Shown piece after piece: positions 8,325 to 19,349 of a stretch of DNA of 64,000 nt. How positions within the stretch are numbered: position 1 is the first letter of the stretch; each line of letters opens with the position of its first letter. The DNA lies in assembly GCA_019119875.1 (NCBI GenBank), contig DWWG01000209.1, positions 1-64,000 of the forward strand, written 5' to 3'. Source of the stretch: Candidatus Dietzia intestinigallinarum. GTDB taxonomy: Bacteria > Actinomycetota > Actinomycetes > Mycobacteriales > Mycobacteriaceae. A program made the position numbers and the translations under genes. The notes below the pieces were generated by a model, which saw nothing but the letters and a program-made list of their open reading frames with translations, did no database searches and had not been told where the DNA came from.

Positions 8325-9878
8325 ATGGCACGCACCGGAGCTTGGCAGATCCTCGATTTGGTCCTCGACCCCGGCTCGTTCCGTTCCTGGGACGCAGCCC
8401 CGTTGCGCTCGGCGCAGGTCGACTCGGTCCCGGGGTACGAGGCCTCACTCGAGCGGGCGGCCGAGAAGTCGGGCGTCGACGAGTCCGTGATCACCGGCGA
8501 GGGCACGCTCGAGGGCCGCCGCGTGGTGCTCATCGCGTGCGAATTCGACTTCCTGGCCGGCTCGATCGGCATCGCGGCCGCCGAGCGGATCGTGAGCTCC
8601 ATCGAGCGCGCCACCGCCGAGAGACTGCCGATCCTGGCGTCCCCCACCTCCGGCGGCACCCGCATGCAGGAGGGGACCGTCGCGTTCCTGCAGATGGTCA
8701 AGATCTCCGCCGCCGTGGCCGGGCACAAATCCGCGGGCCTGCCCTACCTCGTCTACCTGCGTCATCCCACGACCGGCGGCGTGTTCGCCTCGTGGGGCTC
8801 GCTCGGGCACGTCTCGGTGGCCGAACCGGGTGCACTCATCGGATTCCTCGGCCCCCGCGTGTTCGAGGCCCTCTACGACGCCCCCTTCCCCGAGGGTGTC
8901 CAGGTCTCCGAGAACCTGGCCGAGCGCGGGATGATCGACGGTGTCCTGCCACCCGAGGGGGTCCGCGACCTCACCGCCCGCGCCCTGCGCGTACTGTGCC
9001 AGGATCCGCCGGCCCGCGACGAGCCCACCCCGCCCCACGGTCCCCTGCCGGAACCGCACAGGGAGGACGACGACGAAACCGGGCGGTCCGGCGAACCGCC
9101 GCGCCCCGACGCCTGGGACTCCATCACGCGCTCCCGGCGGCCGGACCGCCCCGGCGCCCGCGACCTGCTGTCACGGGTGTCGCCTGACCGCGTCCCGCTC
9201 TCGGGCACCGGCCAGGGCGAGGACAGCGGCGCCCTCCTGCTCTCGCTGGCCCGCTTCCGGGGACAGTCCGCCGTCGTCCTGGCCCAGGACCGCGACGCCG
9301 AGTCCGAGAAGAACCCGCTCGGCCCGTCATCCCTGCGCTCGGCCCGCCGCGGCATGCGGATCGCCGCCGAGATCGGCGTCCCGCTGGTCCTGCTCATCGA
9401 CACCCGCGGCGCAGCCCTGTCCCGCGAAGCCGAGGAGGGCGGACTGGCCGGGGAGATCGCGCGCAGTCTCGCCGACCTCGTCACCCTGCCCACCCCGACC
9501 GTCTCGGTGATCCTCGGCCAGGGCACCGGCGGTGGAGCTCTCGCCCTCCTGCCCGCCGACCGCGTGCTCTGCGCCCACCACGGCTGGCTCGCCCCGCTCC
9601 CACCCGAGGGCGCCAGCGCGATCCTCTACCACGAGACCGACCGCGCCCCCGAGGTCGCGCGTTCCCAGGGCGTCACCTCCGCCGACCTGCTCGACGCGGG
9701 GATCGTCGACGTGGTGGTGCCCGAGCGCCCCGACGCTGCCGACGAGCCCGACGCGTTCTGCGACCGCATGGCCGACGCCATCGCCACCGCCCTTGTCGAA
9801 GTACGTCGACGTCCCCCTGAGCGGAGGTATTCGGAACGCATGTCCCGCTATCGCGACCTCGGCGTGCCACTAGAGTGA
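8325..9878 (+). CDS. accD3: acyl-CoA carboxylase carboxyltransferase, AccD3-like (beta and alpha halves in one chain)
   Basis: A 517-residue protein starting at ATG 8325 (MARTGAWQ). The N-terminal half is an AccD-type crotonase domain (EGRRVVLIACEFDFLAGSIG, LASPTSGGTRMQEGT, RHPTTGGVFASWGSLG). The C-terminal half is AccA-like (LVLLIDTRGAALSREAEEGG, VILGQGTGGGALALLPADR). A hydrophilic Pro/Asp-rich linker at about residues 235-285 joins them. It lacks the four-cysteine zinc finger of E. coli AccD. M. tuberculosis AccD3 (Rv0904c, about 495 residues) has this layout and sits next to echA6 in the same way. It presumably transfers carboxyl groups from biotin to an acyl-CoA; the substrate is not known from sequence. 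Confidence 0.85.
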   Translation: MARTGAWQILDLVLDPGSFRSWDAAPLRSAQVDSVPGYEASLERAAEKSGVDESVITGEGTLEGRRVVLIACEFDFLAGSIGIAAAERIVSSIERATAERLPILASPTSGGTRMQEGTVAFLQMVKISAAVAGHKSAGLPYLVYLRHPTTGGVFASWGSLGHVSVAEPGALIGFLGPRVFEALYDAPFPEGVQVSENLAERGMIDGVLPPEGVRDLTARALRVLCQDPPARDEPTPPHGPLPEPHREDDDETGRSGEPPRPDAWDSITRSRRPDRPGARDLLSRVSPDRVPLSGTGQGEDSGALLLSLARFRGQSAVVLAQDRDAESEKNPLGPSSLRSARRGMRIAAEIGVPLVLLIDTRGAALSREAEEGGLAGEIARSLADLVTLPTPTVSVILGQGTGGGALALLPADRVLCAHHGWLAPLPPEGASAILYHETDRAPEVARSQGVTSADLLDAGIVDVVVPERPDAADEPDAFCDRMADAIATALVEVRRRPPERRYSERMSRYRDLGVPLE

Positions 9879-9982
9879 ACACCGTCACAGACCGTCGGGA
9901 ACGGTAGCCGGAACACGGCCCACGCAGCCGGGTGCGGATGCGGTCCCGGCGGGCACACGCCCGCATGTGAGGGGAACACGCG

Positions 9983-11899
9983 ATGTCCGAGACCGACTCG
10001 TCGACCTACGCCGCTGCCCACCAGCGGTCCATCAGCGACCCGGACGCCTTCTGGCTCGAGGTCGCCCGGGACATCGACTGGACCACCCCGCCCACCCGGG
10101 CCGTCGACGGCACCGAGGCGCCGTTCTACCGCTGGTTCCCCGACGGTGAACTCAACACCTCCTACAACGCCATCGACCGCCACGTCGCCGCGGGCCGCGG
10201 CGACCAGGCCGCCTACATCTGGGACTCCGCCGTCACCGGAACCACCGAGACCATCACCTACTCGCAGCTGCAGGAGCAGGTCGCGGCGTTCGCCGGTGCC
10301 CTCGCCGCCGAGGGCGTGGGCAAGGGCGACCGCGTGGTGATCTACATGCCGATGGTGCCGCGCGCCGCCATCGCGATGCTCGCCTGCGCCCGCCTCGGTG
10401 CCGTCCACTCCGTCGTGTTCGGCGGGTTCGCCGCCCCCGAGCTCGCCATCCGCATCGACGACGCCCGGCCCAAGGTCATCGTCACCTCCCACGGCGGCAT
10501 CGAGCCCACCCGGAAGGTCCCCTACTTCCCGATGGTGGCCAAGGCGCTCGAGCTGACCAGCCACACCCCGGGATCGGTCATCGTCGCACCACGGCACGAC
10601 CAGTTCCCGGACGAGACGTTCCCCGAGACACCGGGAACCACGTGGAGCTACTGGGACGACGTCGTCGTCGACGTCTCCCCCGCGGACCCCGTGCCGGTGG
10701 CCGCCACCGACCCGCTCTACATCCTCTACACCTCCGGCACCACCGGCCTGCCCAAGGGCGTCGTCCGCGACAACGGCGGCCACGCCGTGGCCCTGGCCTG
10801 GTCCATGTGGAACGTCTACGGCATCCGCCCCGGCGACGTGTGGTGGACCGCCTCCGACGTCGGCTGGGTGGTCGGACACTCCTACATCGTCTACGCCCCG
10901 CTACTCGTGGGCGCCACCTCGATCATCTACGAGGGCAAGCCCGTCGGAACCCCCGACGCCGGGGCCTTCTGGCGCGTCGCCTCCCAACACGGGGCCACCG
11001 CCCTGTTCACCGCCCCCACCGCCGTCCGCGCCATCCGCAAGGAGGACCCCGACGGCGCCGAGGTGGCCAAATACGATCTGTCCACCATGCGCACCCTCTT
11101 CTGCGCCGGCGAACGCCTCGACCCCGACACGTACCAGTGGGCCACCGACAAACTCGGCAAGCCCGTGATCGACAACTGGTGGCAGACCGAGACCGGCTGG
11201 CCCATCGCCTCCAACATGCGCGGCCTCGACCCCATGCCCATCAAGCCCGGCTCCCCCACGGTGCCGGTGCCCGGGTACGCCCTGGTCGTGCTCGACAGCC
11301 GCGGTAACGAGGTCCCCGCCGGCGAAGAGGGCAACCTCTGCATCCGGCTCCCCATGGCGCCCGGCACCCTGTCGGGATTGTGGAACGACGACGAACGGTT
11401 CCTGTCCTCCTACATGTCCGCCTTCGCCGGCTACTACTCGACCGGCGACGGAGGCTACATCGACGCCGACGGCTACGTGTTCGTGATGGGCCGCACCGAC
11501 GACGTGATCAACGTCGCCGGACACCGCCTGTCGACGGGCGCGATGGAGGCCGTGATCGCCAAGCACCCGGCCGTCGCCGAGGCTGCCGTGATCGGCGTGA
11601 AGGACCAGCTCAAAGGGCAGCGGCCCGTCGGGTACGTGGTGCTCAAGGCCGGCGAGGTCCGCGATCCCGAGGAGCTGCGCACCGAGCTGGTGGCCATGGT
11701 CCGCGAGGAGATCGGTGCCGTGGCGACGTTCCGCGACTGCACGGTTGTGCAGGGACTGCCCAAGACGCGGTCCGGCAAGATCCTGCGTAAGACGATGCGT
11801 CAGATCGCGGACGGCCAGGAGGACGTGACGGTGCCGTCGACGATCGAGGACCCCGCCGTCCTCGACGCGCTCACGCCCTTCCTGCGCCGCGACAAGTAG
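9983..11899 (+). CDS. prpE: propionyl-CoA synthetase (acyl-adenylate forming, PrpE/ACSS3 type)
   Basis: A 638-residue AMP-forming acyl-CoA synthetase, starting at ATG 9983 after GAGGGGAA. Adenylation motifs are intact: YILYTSGTTGLPKGVVRDNG (A3), NWWQTETGWPIAS (A5), YYSTGDGGYIDADGYVFVMG (A7) and the C-terminal catalytic lysine motif KTRSGKILRKTMR (A10). FYRWFPDGELNTSYNAIDRH near the N-terminus and the RDNGGHAVAL extension of A3 are typical of PrpE rather than Acs. It activates propionate, and probably acetate, with ATP and CoA. It follows accD3 by about 100 bp on the same strand and may share its transcript. The MctBC transporter nearby would supply substrate. Confidence 0.9.
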   Translation: MSETDSSTYAAAHQRSISDPDAFWLEVARDIDWTTPPTRAVDGTEAPFYRWFPDGELNTSYNAIDRHVAAGRGDQAAYIWDSAVTGTTETITYSQLQEQVAAFAGALAAEGVGKGDRVVIYMPMVPRAAIAMLACARLGAVHSVVFGGFAAPELAIRIDDARPKVIVTSHGGIEPTRKVPYFPMVAKALELTSHTPGSVIVAPRHDQFPDETFPETPGTTWSYWDDVVVDVSPADPVPVAATDPLYILYTSGTTGLPKGVVRDNGGHAVALAWSMWNVYGIRPGDVWWTASDVGWVVGHSYIVYAPLLVGATSIIYEGKPVGTPDAGAFWRVASQHGATALFTAPTAVRAIRKEDPDGAEVAKYDLSTMRTLFCAGERLDPDTYQWATDKLGKPVIDNWWQTETGWPIASNMRGLDPMPIKPGSPTVPVPGYALVVLDSRGNEVPAGEEGNLCIRLPMAPGTLSGLWNDDERFLSSYMSAFAGYYSTGDGGYIDADGYVFVMGRTDDVINVAGHRLSTGAMEAVIAKHPAVAEAAVIGVKDQLKGQRPVGYVVLKAGEVRDPEELRTELVAMVREEIGAVATFRDCTVVQGLPKTRSGKILRKTMRQIADGQEDVTVPSTIEDPAVLDALTPFLRRDK

Positions 11900-12147
11900 C
11901 CCCGGCCCGGGTCCTGGGTCCTCCCCGGGGGACTTGTGCACTCTGTCTGCTGGGATGCACAGCACTTAAGCGGCCGATTTGCGACCTACATGGTGCACAA
12001 CCCGTCGGCGGCACGCATTCTCGACGCCCAGCTGAAGGACGGCGAGCACTCCGCCGCTGCGAGTCACTCTGTGCAGCGTTTCCCCAGCAGTCCGTCCGCG
12101 TTCGGCTGCCGCAGCGACTCCACGCCCTCGAGCCCCGCAGACGCGCG
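11900..12147. other. intergenic, no gene; weak inverted TTGTGCAC/GTGCACAA
   Basis: The gap lies between convergent prpE and fkbP. A less GC-rich stretch at about 11935-12010 carries TTGTGCAC and, 60 bp later, GTGCACAA. No start-supported gene was found on either strand. Confidence 0.5.
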
Positions 12148-12181
12148 GACGCCCCGCCTCATCGAACGGAGGCGGGGCGTC
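12148..12181. terminator. bidirectional terminator between prpE and fkbP
   Basis: GACGCCCCGCCTC (12148-12160) and GAGGCGGGGCGTC (12169-12181) form a perfect 13-bp stem with an eight-base loop. It lies at the junction of two convergent genes, so it can serve both. Confidence 0.85.
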
Positions 12182-12217
12182 GGGGGGCCACATTGCCGGC
12201 TGACACCGGCCGGCCGG

Positions 12218-12574
12218 TCAGGCCTCGAGCAGGTCGATCACGAAGACCAGCGTCTTACCACCCAGCGGGTGCAGCGCGGCAGAGGTGCCGTAGGCCTTGT
12301 CCGGCGGGATCACCAGCTTGCGCCGACCGCCCACCTTCATGCCGGGGATGCCCTCCTGCCAGCCCTGGATGAGGCCGTTCAGCGGGAAGGTGATGGACTC
12401 GCCACGATCCCAGGAGGAGTCGAACTGCTCACCGTTCTCGAAGTCGACACCCACGTAGTGGACGGTGACGTTCCCGCCGGCAACGGCCTCGTTGCCCTCT
12501 CCCACCGTGATGTCCTCGGCGACGAGCTCAGTGGGCGCGGGGCCCTCGGGCATGTCGATCTCGGGCTTCTCCAT
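12218..12574 (-). CDS. FKBP-type peptidyl-prolyl cis-trans isomerase
   Basis: A 118-residue single-domain FKBP starting at ATG 12574 with AGGAGGAG just upstream; longer frames are spurious. Active-site elements are present: VTVHYVGVDFENGEQFDSSW, FPLNGLIQGWQEGIPGMKVG, RKLVIPPDKAYG and the terminal LVFVIDLLEA. There is no signal peptide, so it acts in the cytoplasm on prolyl bonds of folding proteins. Corynebacteria and mycobacteria encode a similar small FKBP beside citrate synthase; here it follows gltA by 133 bp on the same strand. A 9-bp palindrome (12589-12607, GAGTCCGGG/CCCGGACTC) lies just upstream of its ribosome binding site and could fold in the leader or end the gltA transcript. Confidence 0.93.
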   Translation of the reverse strand: MEKPEIDMPEGPAPTELVAEDITVGEGNEAVAGGNVTVHYVGVDFENGEQFDSSWDRGESITFPLNGLIQGWQEGIPGMKVGGRRKLVIPPDKAYGTSAALHPLGGKTLVFVIDLLEA

Positions 12575-12707
12575 GGTTTCTCCTCCTGGAGTCCGGGGCC
12601 CGGACTCAGCGTGGGTGCCGAACCGGGATTTCGTCCGGCCGACGCACTGGCCTGCCGGGAGTTGTGAGCCCGGTTGGCACGCGGCCGGCCGGACGATCAG
12701 TCTCCGG

Positions 12708-13997
12708 TCAGCGCTCGCTGATCGGGGTGAAGTTCCGCTCGTCCTGACCGGTGTAGACCTGACGCGGGCGATTGATCTTGGTGGACGGATCCTCGCGCAT
12801 CTCACGCCAGTGCGCAATCCAGCCCGGCATACGGCCCAGTGCGAACAGGACGGTGAACATGTCCGTCGGGAAGCCCATCGCCCGGTAGATCAGGCCCGTG
12901 TAGAAGTCGACGTTCGGGTAAAGCTTGCGCTCGACGAAGTAGTCGTCGGCCAGCGCGGTCTCCTCGAGCTTGAGGGCGATCTCCAGCAGCGGGTCGTTGC
13001 TCTTGCTCAGCAGCGTGTGGGCGTGCTTCTTGGCGATCGCGGCGCGCGGATCGTAGCTCTTGTAGACGCGGTGACCGAAGCCCATGAGCTTCACCCCGTC
13101 GACCTTGTTCTTGACGCGGTCCATGTAGTCGGTGGCGTCGCCGCCCTCCGACTCGATGCGCTCGAGCATCTCGAGGACGGCCTGGTTGGCGCCACCGTGC
13201 AGCGGGCCGTACAGGGCGTTGATGCCGCCGGTGATGGAGGCGTAGAGCGGGGCCTCGGAGGAGCCGACCATGCGGACGGTCGAGGTGGAGCAGTTCTGCT
13301 CGTGGTCCGCGTGCAGCAGCAGGAGCATGTCCAGCGCCTTGACCACCTCGTCGGTGATCTCGTAGTCCGCGCCGAAGGTCATGCGCAGGAAGTTGCCCAC
13401 GTAGCCGAGCGAGGGGTCCGGCTCGATCGCCTCGTTGCCGGAGCGGATGCGCTGGGTGGCGGCGGCGAGCGTCGGGCCACGGCCGATCAGACGGGCGGTG
13501 GCCAGGTCGACGGCCTTGGGGTCGTCGATGTCCAGGTCGTCTCCGTGGGTGCCGAACAGGCTCACGCCGGCGGAGAACACGGGCATGGGGTGGGTGTCCA
13601 GCGGGAAAGCCTTGAGCAGCGGCATCATCTGACCGGGCAGCGTGACCTGGCCCATGACCTTCTCGGTGAACTCGGCCAGCTGGGCCTCGGTGGGGTCCTC
13701 ACCGTAGATGAGCAGGTAGGCGACCTCGAGGAACGACGACTTCTCCGCCAGCTGCTCGATCGGGTAGCCGCGGTGGCGCAGGATGCCCTCGCCGCCGTCG
13801 ATGAAGGTGATCGAGGAGGTGCAGGAGGACGTGTTGACGAATCCGACGTCCAGTGTGGTCATGCCGGTCTTGGCCAGCATCGGGCCGAGCTGGACGGCGT
13901 CGCTGCCGCACGTTGCGTCCACGACGTCGAGTTCGAGCTCACCGCCGGGGTACGACAGTGTTGCCTTGCGGTCCGAACCGTTCGAGCCTGCGGTCAC
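12708..13997 (-). CDS. gltA: citrate synthase
   Basis: A 429-residue type I citrate synthase. I chose GTG 13997 because GGAGAGG lies about nine bases upstream and the length then fits actinobacterial homologues (430-437 residues). The N-terminal beta domain (LSYPGGELELDVVDATCG) is followed by the catalytic helical domain with GPLHGGANQAVLEML, MGFGHRVYKSYDPRA and VDFYTGLIYRAMG, which carry the catalytic His, His and Asp. It condenses oxaloacetate with acetyl-CoA at the entry to the TCA cycle. The gltA-fkbP order is conserved in the group, and both genes are probably cotranscribed. Confidence 0.96.
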   Translation of the reverse strand: MTAGSNGSDRKATLSYPGGELELDVVDATCGSDAVQLGPMLAKTGMTTLDVGFVNTSSCTSSITFIDGGEGILRHRGYPIEQLAEKSSFLEVAYLLIYGEDPTEAQLAEFTEKVMGQVTLPGQMMPLLKAFPLDTHPMPVFSAGVSLFGTHGDDLDIDDPKAVDLATARLIGRGPTLAAATQRIRSGNEAIEPDPSLGYVGNFLRMTFGADYEITDEVVKALDMLLLLHADHEQNCSTSTVRMVGSSEAPLYASITGGINALYGPLHGGANQAVLEMLERIESEGGDATDYMDRVKNKVDGVKLMGFGHRVYKSYDPRAAIAKKHAHTLLSKSNDPLLEIALKLEETALADDYFVERKLYPNVDFYTGLIYRAMGFPTDMFTVLFALGRMPGWIAHWREMREDPSTKINRPRQVYTGQDERNFTPISER

Positions 13998-14128
13998 GCG
14001 ATTACCTCTCCGACGACTGGTCCCGGCGGCCTTCAGTCCCGCCACGAATGTGCTGTGCCACACCCTACCGTGACCCCCCTGCCACATCCGAAGGGTGCCT
14101 GGCCGCGCTCCCCCCGATCGCCACATGA

Positions 14129-16189
<2,061 letters not shown>

Positions 16190-16283
16190 TCCCGGGCTCC
16201 GGGCTCGCCTCGGCTCCGGCCAACCTCGGTTTCGGGCCCGCCCCGGCTCCGGATCGACGGGCCAGAGCTCTGGCTTCTCGCGA
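16190..16283. other. serC 3' flank with a short palindrome
   Basis: GC-rich sequence repeating CGGCTCCGG-like words, ending in the perfect palindrome GCCAGAGCTCTGGC (16261-16274). There is no coding signal. Confidence 0.5.
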
Positions 16284-16370
16284 CACCTATCGGATCGCGT
16301 TGCACCTGTGGGGCCCGCTGGGTGTGACGCATTCCGATAGGTGAGCTGCATTCCGATGGGTGTCACGCCG
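16284..16370. repeat. palindromic intergenic element, CACCTATCGGA family, copy 1
   Basis: CACCTATCGGA (16284-16294) faces TCCGATAGGTG (16333-16343), perfect inverted repeats that flank GGGGCCCGCTGGGTG. A further TTCCGATGGGTG follows to about 16363. The same words recur at 31690-31915, where the central palindrome is perfect. It lies between serC and sepH and codes for nothing visible. Confidence 0.8.
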
Positions 16371-16497
16371 AGACGCCCGGCCAGAACCGCCTGAGTCAGA
16401 GGCACACCGGCCAACCGACCCCACGCAAACGCGATCCGGCCCGACCCCACGCAATCGAGTTCCGGTCCGGCCCGACGCGACATCTGTAGTTTTCCGA

Positions 16498-16531
16498 AGC
16501 CCACCCGGCCCGTCCGCGCGCCGGGTGGGCT
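16498..16531 (+). terminator. serC terminator
   Basis: AGCCCACCCGGC (16498-16509) pairs with GCCGGGTGGGCT (16520-16531), a 12-bp stem followed by TTTGCTG on the plus strand. It separates serC from sepH. Confidence 0.8.
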
Positions 16532-16619
16532 TTGCTGCCCTACCATGTGGTCCAACGCCCAGGCCCCGGATTGTGGACCACTCGAGTCACCGACGGGCTG
16601 CGAGGAGTCAGGAGGCGGC

Positions 16620-17648
16620 ATGCGGAAGCTGAGGATCGTCGGCGTGGACACCGAGTCATCGCTGGTCAAGTGTGAGGTCCCGGACTCCGGCGAGAAATTC
16701 TCCCTCCCCCTCGACGATCGTTTCCGCGCCGCCGCCCGCGGTGAGTACATCCCAGCCGGTGGCGCCGATCGCACGCCGGTGACCGGAACACTGCGCCCGC
16801 GCGAGATCCAGGACCGCATCCGCCACGGCGCGTCTCCCGAGGAGGTCGCCTCCGACGCCGGGGTTCCGCTGTCGCGCATCGAGGGGTTCGCGATCCCGGT
16901 GTTGCTGGAACGCTCGAACGCCGCTGACCTGGCACGGGCTGCGCACCCGGTGCTCTCGGACGGCCCTTCACTCGATACGCTCGCCGACAAGGTGGATGCC
17001 GCCCTGGACCACCGCGGGATCGACCCGGAGCTGGTCAAATGGGATGCCTGGCGTGATCGTTCGGGCGGCTGGGTGGTGGCCATCACCTGGCCCGCCGGCC
17101 TGTCCGACGACGCCCGCGCCACCTGGTCGTTCGAACCCGATTCGCACGGTGGGTCGGCCCGCGCGCTCGACGAGGAGGCCGAGCGCATCCTCGATCCGTC
17201 CCGCGCGGCTGCCCTGCGCACCGTGTCCTCGCCGCCCCCGCTGCCGGCCGGGCCGCCGCCGGTGCGTTCGGTCCCGCCGCTGGATCCTGCGCCGTCTGAT
17301 CGTTCCGATTCGCCGGCCGATCCCCCGGATTTCTCGGATGTGCCCGAGGTGCCCGGTCGAGCGTCTGTGACCGCCGTCCCCCCGGCCGCGCTGACTGCGC
17401 CGGACGCCCCCGAGCAGCGGGATTCCGAACGCCCCGATTCCCCGTCCGCCGCGCCCGCCGCCTCCGGCGCCTCACGTGCCGCCGCCTCCGAGGACCCGCG
17501 CGCCCGGGACTCCGACACGTCCGACGACGACGAGGATTTCCTGCAGCACACCCCCACCGAGCCCCGGCGCCGCCCGTCTTCGCGTCGCCATCCGACCATG
17601 CCGTCGTGGGAGGACGTCCTGCTCGGTGTCCGCAGCAAGGACGACTGA
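16620..17648 (+). CDS. sepH: septation protein SepH (DUF3071)
   Basis: A 342-residue protein starting at ATG 16620 with GGAGG four bases upstream. The conserved N-terminal DUF3071 domain carries RKLRIVGVDTESSLVKCEV, FSLPLDDRFRAAARG and the DNA-binding-like helix-turn-helix PREIQDRIRHGASPEEVASD plus GVPLSRIEGFAIPVLLERS. A conserved second block (WDAWRDRSGGWVVAITWPAG) is followed by a long Pro/Ala/Ser-rich disordered tail ending RRHPTMPSWEDVLLGVRSKD, as is typical. In Streptomyces and mycobacteria SepH binds FtsZ and promotes Z-ring assembly at the septum. It is followed after 7 bp by the DUF6928 gene, so an operon is likely. Confidence 0.92.
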   Translation: MRKLRIVGVDTESSLVKCEVPDSGEKFSLPLDDRFRAAARGEYIPAGGADRTPVTGTLRPREIQDRIRHGASPEEVASDAGVPLSRIEGFAIPVLLERSNAADLARAAHPVLSDGPSLDTLADKVDAALDHRGIDPELVKWDAWRDRSGGWVVAITWPAGLSDDARATWSFEPDSHGGSARALDEEAERILDPSRAAALRTVSSPPPLPAGPPPVRSVPPLDPAPSDRSDSPADPPDFSDVPEVPGRASVTAVPPAALTAPDAPEQRDSERPDSPSAAPAASGASRAAASEDPRARDSDTSDDDEDFLQHTPTEPRRRPSSRRHPTMPSWEDVLLGVRSKDD

Positions 17649-17655
17649 CCCGACC

Positions 17656-18747
17656 ATGGGCCGTCACGTCGCGACCTTCTGGTACCTGTCCGCCGAGGAT
17701 CCCGCCGCGCTGTTCCGCTCGGGTGTGCGCTCGGATCCGGGGTTCGCCCGTCGACTGCTGTCGCGACTTCACCCCACGGTCACGGTGGCGTCACTCGGTA
17801 CGTTCCCGCTCAATCGTTCGGCGTCGGCGGGGCCGGGTGAGATCTATATCGGGTCGTTCCCCGGTCTGACGGTGGTGCAGACGCCGATCGACGGGCCCGT
17901 GCAGCCGTCGACGACCGACCATGTGTGGCTGCGGTTGGTCGAGGCGCCGACGGTCCTTCAGTTCTCCTTCGACGCGGACACCGGCGTGAGCGGTTTCGGT
18001 CGCTGGGAGTCGGGCGTGCTCGTGCGTTCGTTTGCTGCGGCAGATGATCGGATCGTCGAGGACGAGGGCATGCCGCTGCCGTTCGAGCGCCCGTACTGGG
18101 CCGGCGAGTTCCCGCTCGAGGGTCCCGGGGACAATCCTCTCGCGCTCCCCTTCTCCGCGTCGGCGCTCCTGCACGCGGCGCACCGTGACTGGCTGGGCTT
18201 CGACCTGGAGCCCGGCGGTCTGGACGTACCGGTCGACGGGTTCGCCACCGATGGTCGGCGCGAGGTCCGCCAGCACACGCCGCCGCCGGGTCCGGCCCTG
18301 CACCTGGCCGACGGTCCGGGCCGGGCGGAGATGCATGCGGCCGCGCGACGCGGCACGGGAGACGCCGACGATCCCGAGGACGCGGGCCGCCGCTCGTCGT
18401 CGCCCTATTACGACGACGACTACGAGCGCCTCCCCTTCTCCCCCGCCGGTTCCCCGGGTGGCGGTCTTCGCGGCCTCGCGAGCGGTGTCGCCGGCCGGGT
18501 GGGTGACGCGGTCCGCAGGGGTACTGATTCGATCCGCCGTGGTGCCGGCCCGTTGTCCGGCAGGCGCGGCCGTGGCCGAGGGGACAGCCGGGGCGGTCGT
18601 GGCCGAGATGACGGCCGGGGCGGTCGCCGTGATCGCCCCCGCGACGACCGACGCGACGACCGACGCGAGGACGGCGGGGACGGCGGGGACTGGGGCCGAG
18701 ACGAGGGCCGAGACGAGGGCCGAGACGAGGGCCGGGACCACACGTGA
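17656..18747 (+). CDS. DUF6928-like protein with a long Arg/Asp/Gly repeat tail
   Basis: The start ATG at 17656 lies 7 bp after the sepH stop; there is no strong Shine-Dalgarno, so coupling is likely. Of 363 residues, about 1-235 form a globular domain ([73 protein letters not shown]) that fits my recollection of DUF6928, function unknown. The rest is disordered and highly charged, ending in DEGR repeats encoded by a 12-bp tandem repeat at about 18700-18738. That tail could bind nucleic acid or protein electrostatically, which is inference. The gene overlaps the next one by four bases (GTGA). Confidence 0.72.
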   Translation: MGRHVATFWYLSAEDPAALFRSGVRSDPGFARRLLSRLHPTVTVASLGTFPLNRSASAGPGEIYIGSFPGLTVVQTPIDGPVQPSTTDHVWLRLVEAPTVLQFSFDADTGVSGFGRWESGVLVRSFAAADDRIVEDEGMPLPFERPYWAGEFPLEGPGDNPLALPFSASALLHAAHRDWLGFDLEPGGLDVPVDGFATDGRREVRQHTPPPGPALHLADGPGRAEMHAAARRGTGDADDPEDAGRRSSSPYYDDDYERLPFSPAGSPGGGLRGLASGVAGRVGDAVRRGTDSIRRGAGPLSGRRGRGRGDSRGGRGRDDGRGGRRDRPRDDRRDDRREDGGDGGDWGRDEGRDEGRDEGRDHT

Positions 18748-19073
18748 CGGTCACCAGGTCGATTCTGCTTTTCGGCTTCGCAGCGCTGCTGGAGATCGGT
18801 GGTGCGTGGCTGGTCTGGCAGGGCGTCCGCGAGCATCGTGGCTGGATCTGGGTGGGGCTGGGCGTTGCGGCGCTGGGCGCCTACGGTTTTGTGGCGACTC
18901 TGCAGCCCGACGCGAACTTCGGCCGGATCCTCGCGGCCTACGGCGGGGTGTTCGTGGCCGGCTCGTTGCTGTGGGGCATGGCGATGGACGGCTTCCGCCC
19001 GGACCGCTGGGACGTCACGGGCGCGTTGATCTGTCTGGTCGGGGTCGCGGTGATCATGTACGCGCCCCGCTGA
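18744..19073 (+). CDS. YnfA family (UPF0060) membrane protein
   Basis: A 109-residue protein with four hydrophobic helices: [20 protein letters not shown] with the family glutamate in helix 1, [40 protein letters not shown] and [19 protein letters not shown]. These match the YnfA/UPF0060 family, related to small multidrug transporters and usually called a putative inner-membrane transporter without a proven substrate. The GTG start overlaps the stop of the DUF6928 gene, so it is the last gene of the sepH run. An inverted-repeat element lies 20 bp downstream. Confidence 0.9.
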   Translation: MTVTRSILLFGFAALLEIGGAWLVWQGVREHRGWIWVGLGVAALGAYGFVATLQPDANFGRILAAYGGVFVAGSLLWGMAMDGFRPDRWDVTGALICLVGVAVIMYAPR

Positions 19074-19092
19074 CTCCGGCCCGCCCCCAGGG

Positions 19093-19171
19093 ATTTTAGT
19101 GACATCACCGCGAGGTTCGGTGCCACCACTGCGCCCTGCGGCCGGAAATCCCGCACTGGTGCCACTAAAAT
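19093..19171. repeat. ~80-bp dispersed inverted-repeat element, copy 1
   Basis: ATTTTAGTG (19093-19101) and CACTAAAAT (19163-19171) are perfect inverted termini of a 79-bp unit. Inside are GACATCACCGCGA and GCCACCACTGCG as direct copies and CGCACTGGTGCC as the inverted copy. Closely related units lie at 26454-26534 and 43368-43447. All three sit between convergent genes. Confidence 0.85.
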
Positions 19172-19349
19172 CGTCGCGACCGTCTCGCCGCCGCCGCAGG
19201 CGCCCCCGGCCGCCGCCGCACGCGCATCCGCCGCACCATCCTGCCGCTCAGGGCATGCAGCCGCCGGCGGCTCCGCGACCGGGTTCCGGGCCACGCCGGT
19301 GAACCGAGCAAAGCCGTCAGTCACCGCACCGAGGAACCGAGCCAGGCCG
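19172..19349. other. 3' flank of the rRNA methylase gene, no gene seen
   Basis: Arginine/proline-rich frames only, with no start signals. The gap lies between the repeat element and the stop of the TrmH-family gene. Confidence 0.5.

Noticed and set aside
11934-12001. Attachment site or LexA-like box formed by TTGTGCAC/GTGCACAA
   Set aside because: Only 8-bp arms 52 bp apart with no integrase or SOS gene nearby; too weak to call.
19093-19171. Insertion sequence or MITE called as a mobile element
   Set aside because: No transposase, no visible target-site duplication and too few copies in the window; listed as a repeat instead.
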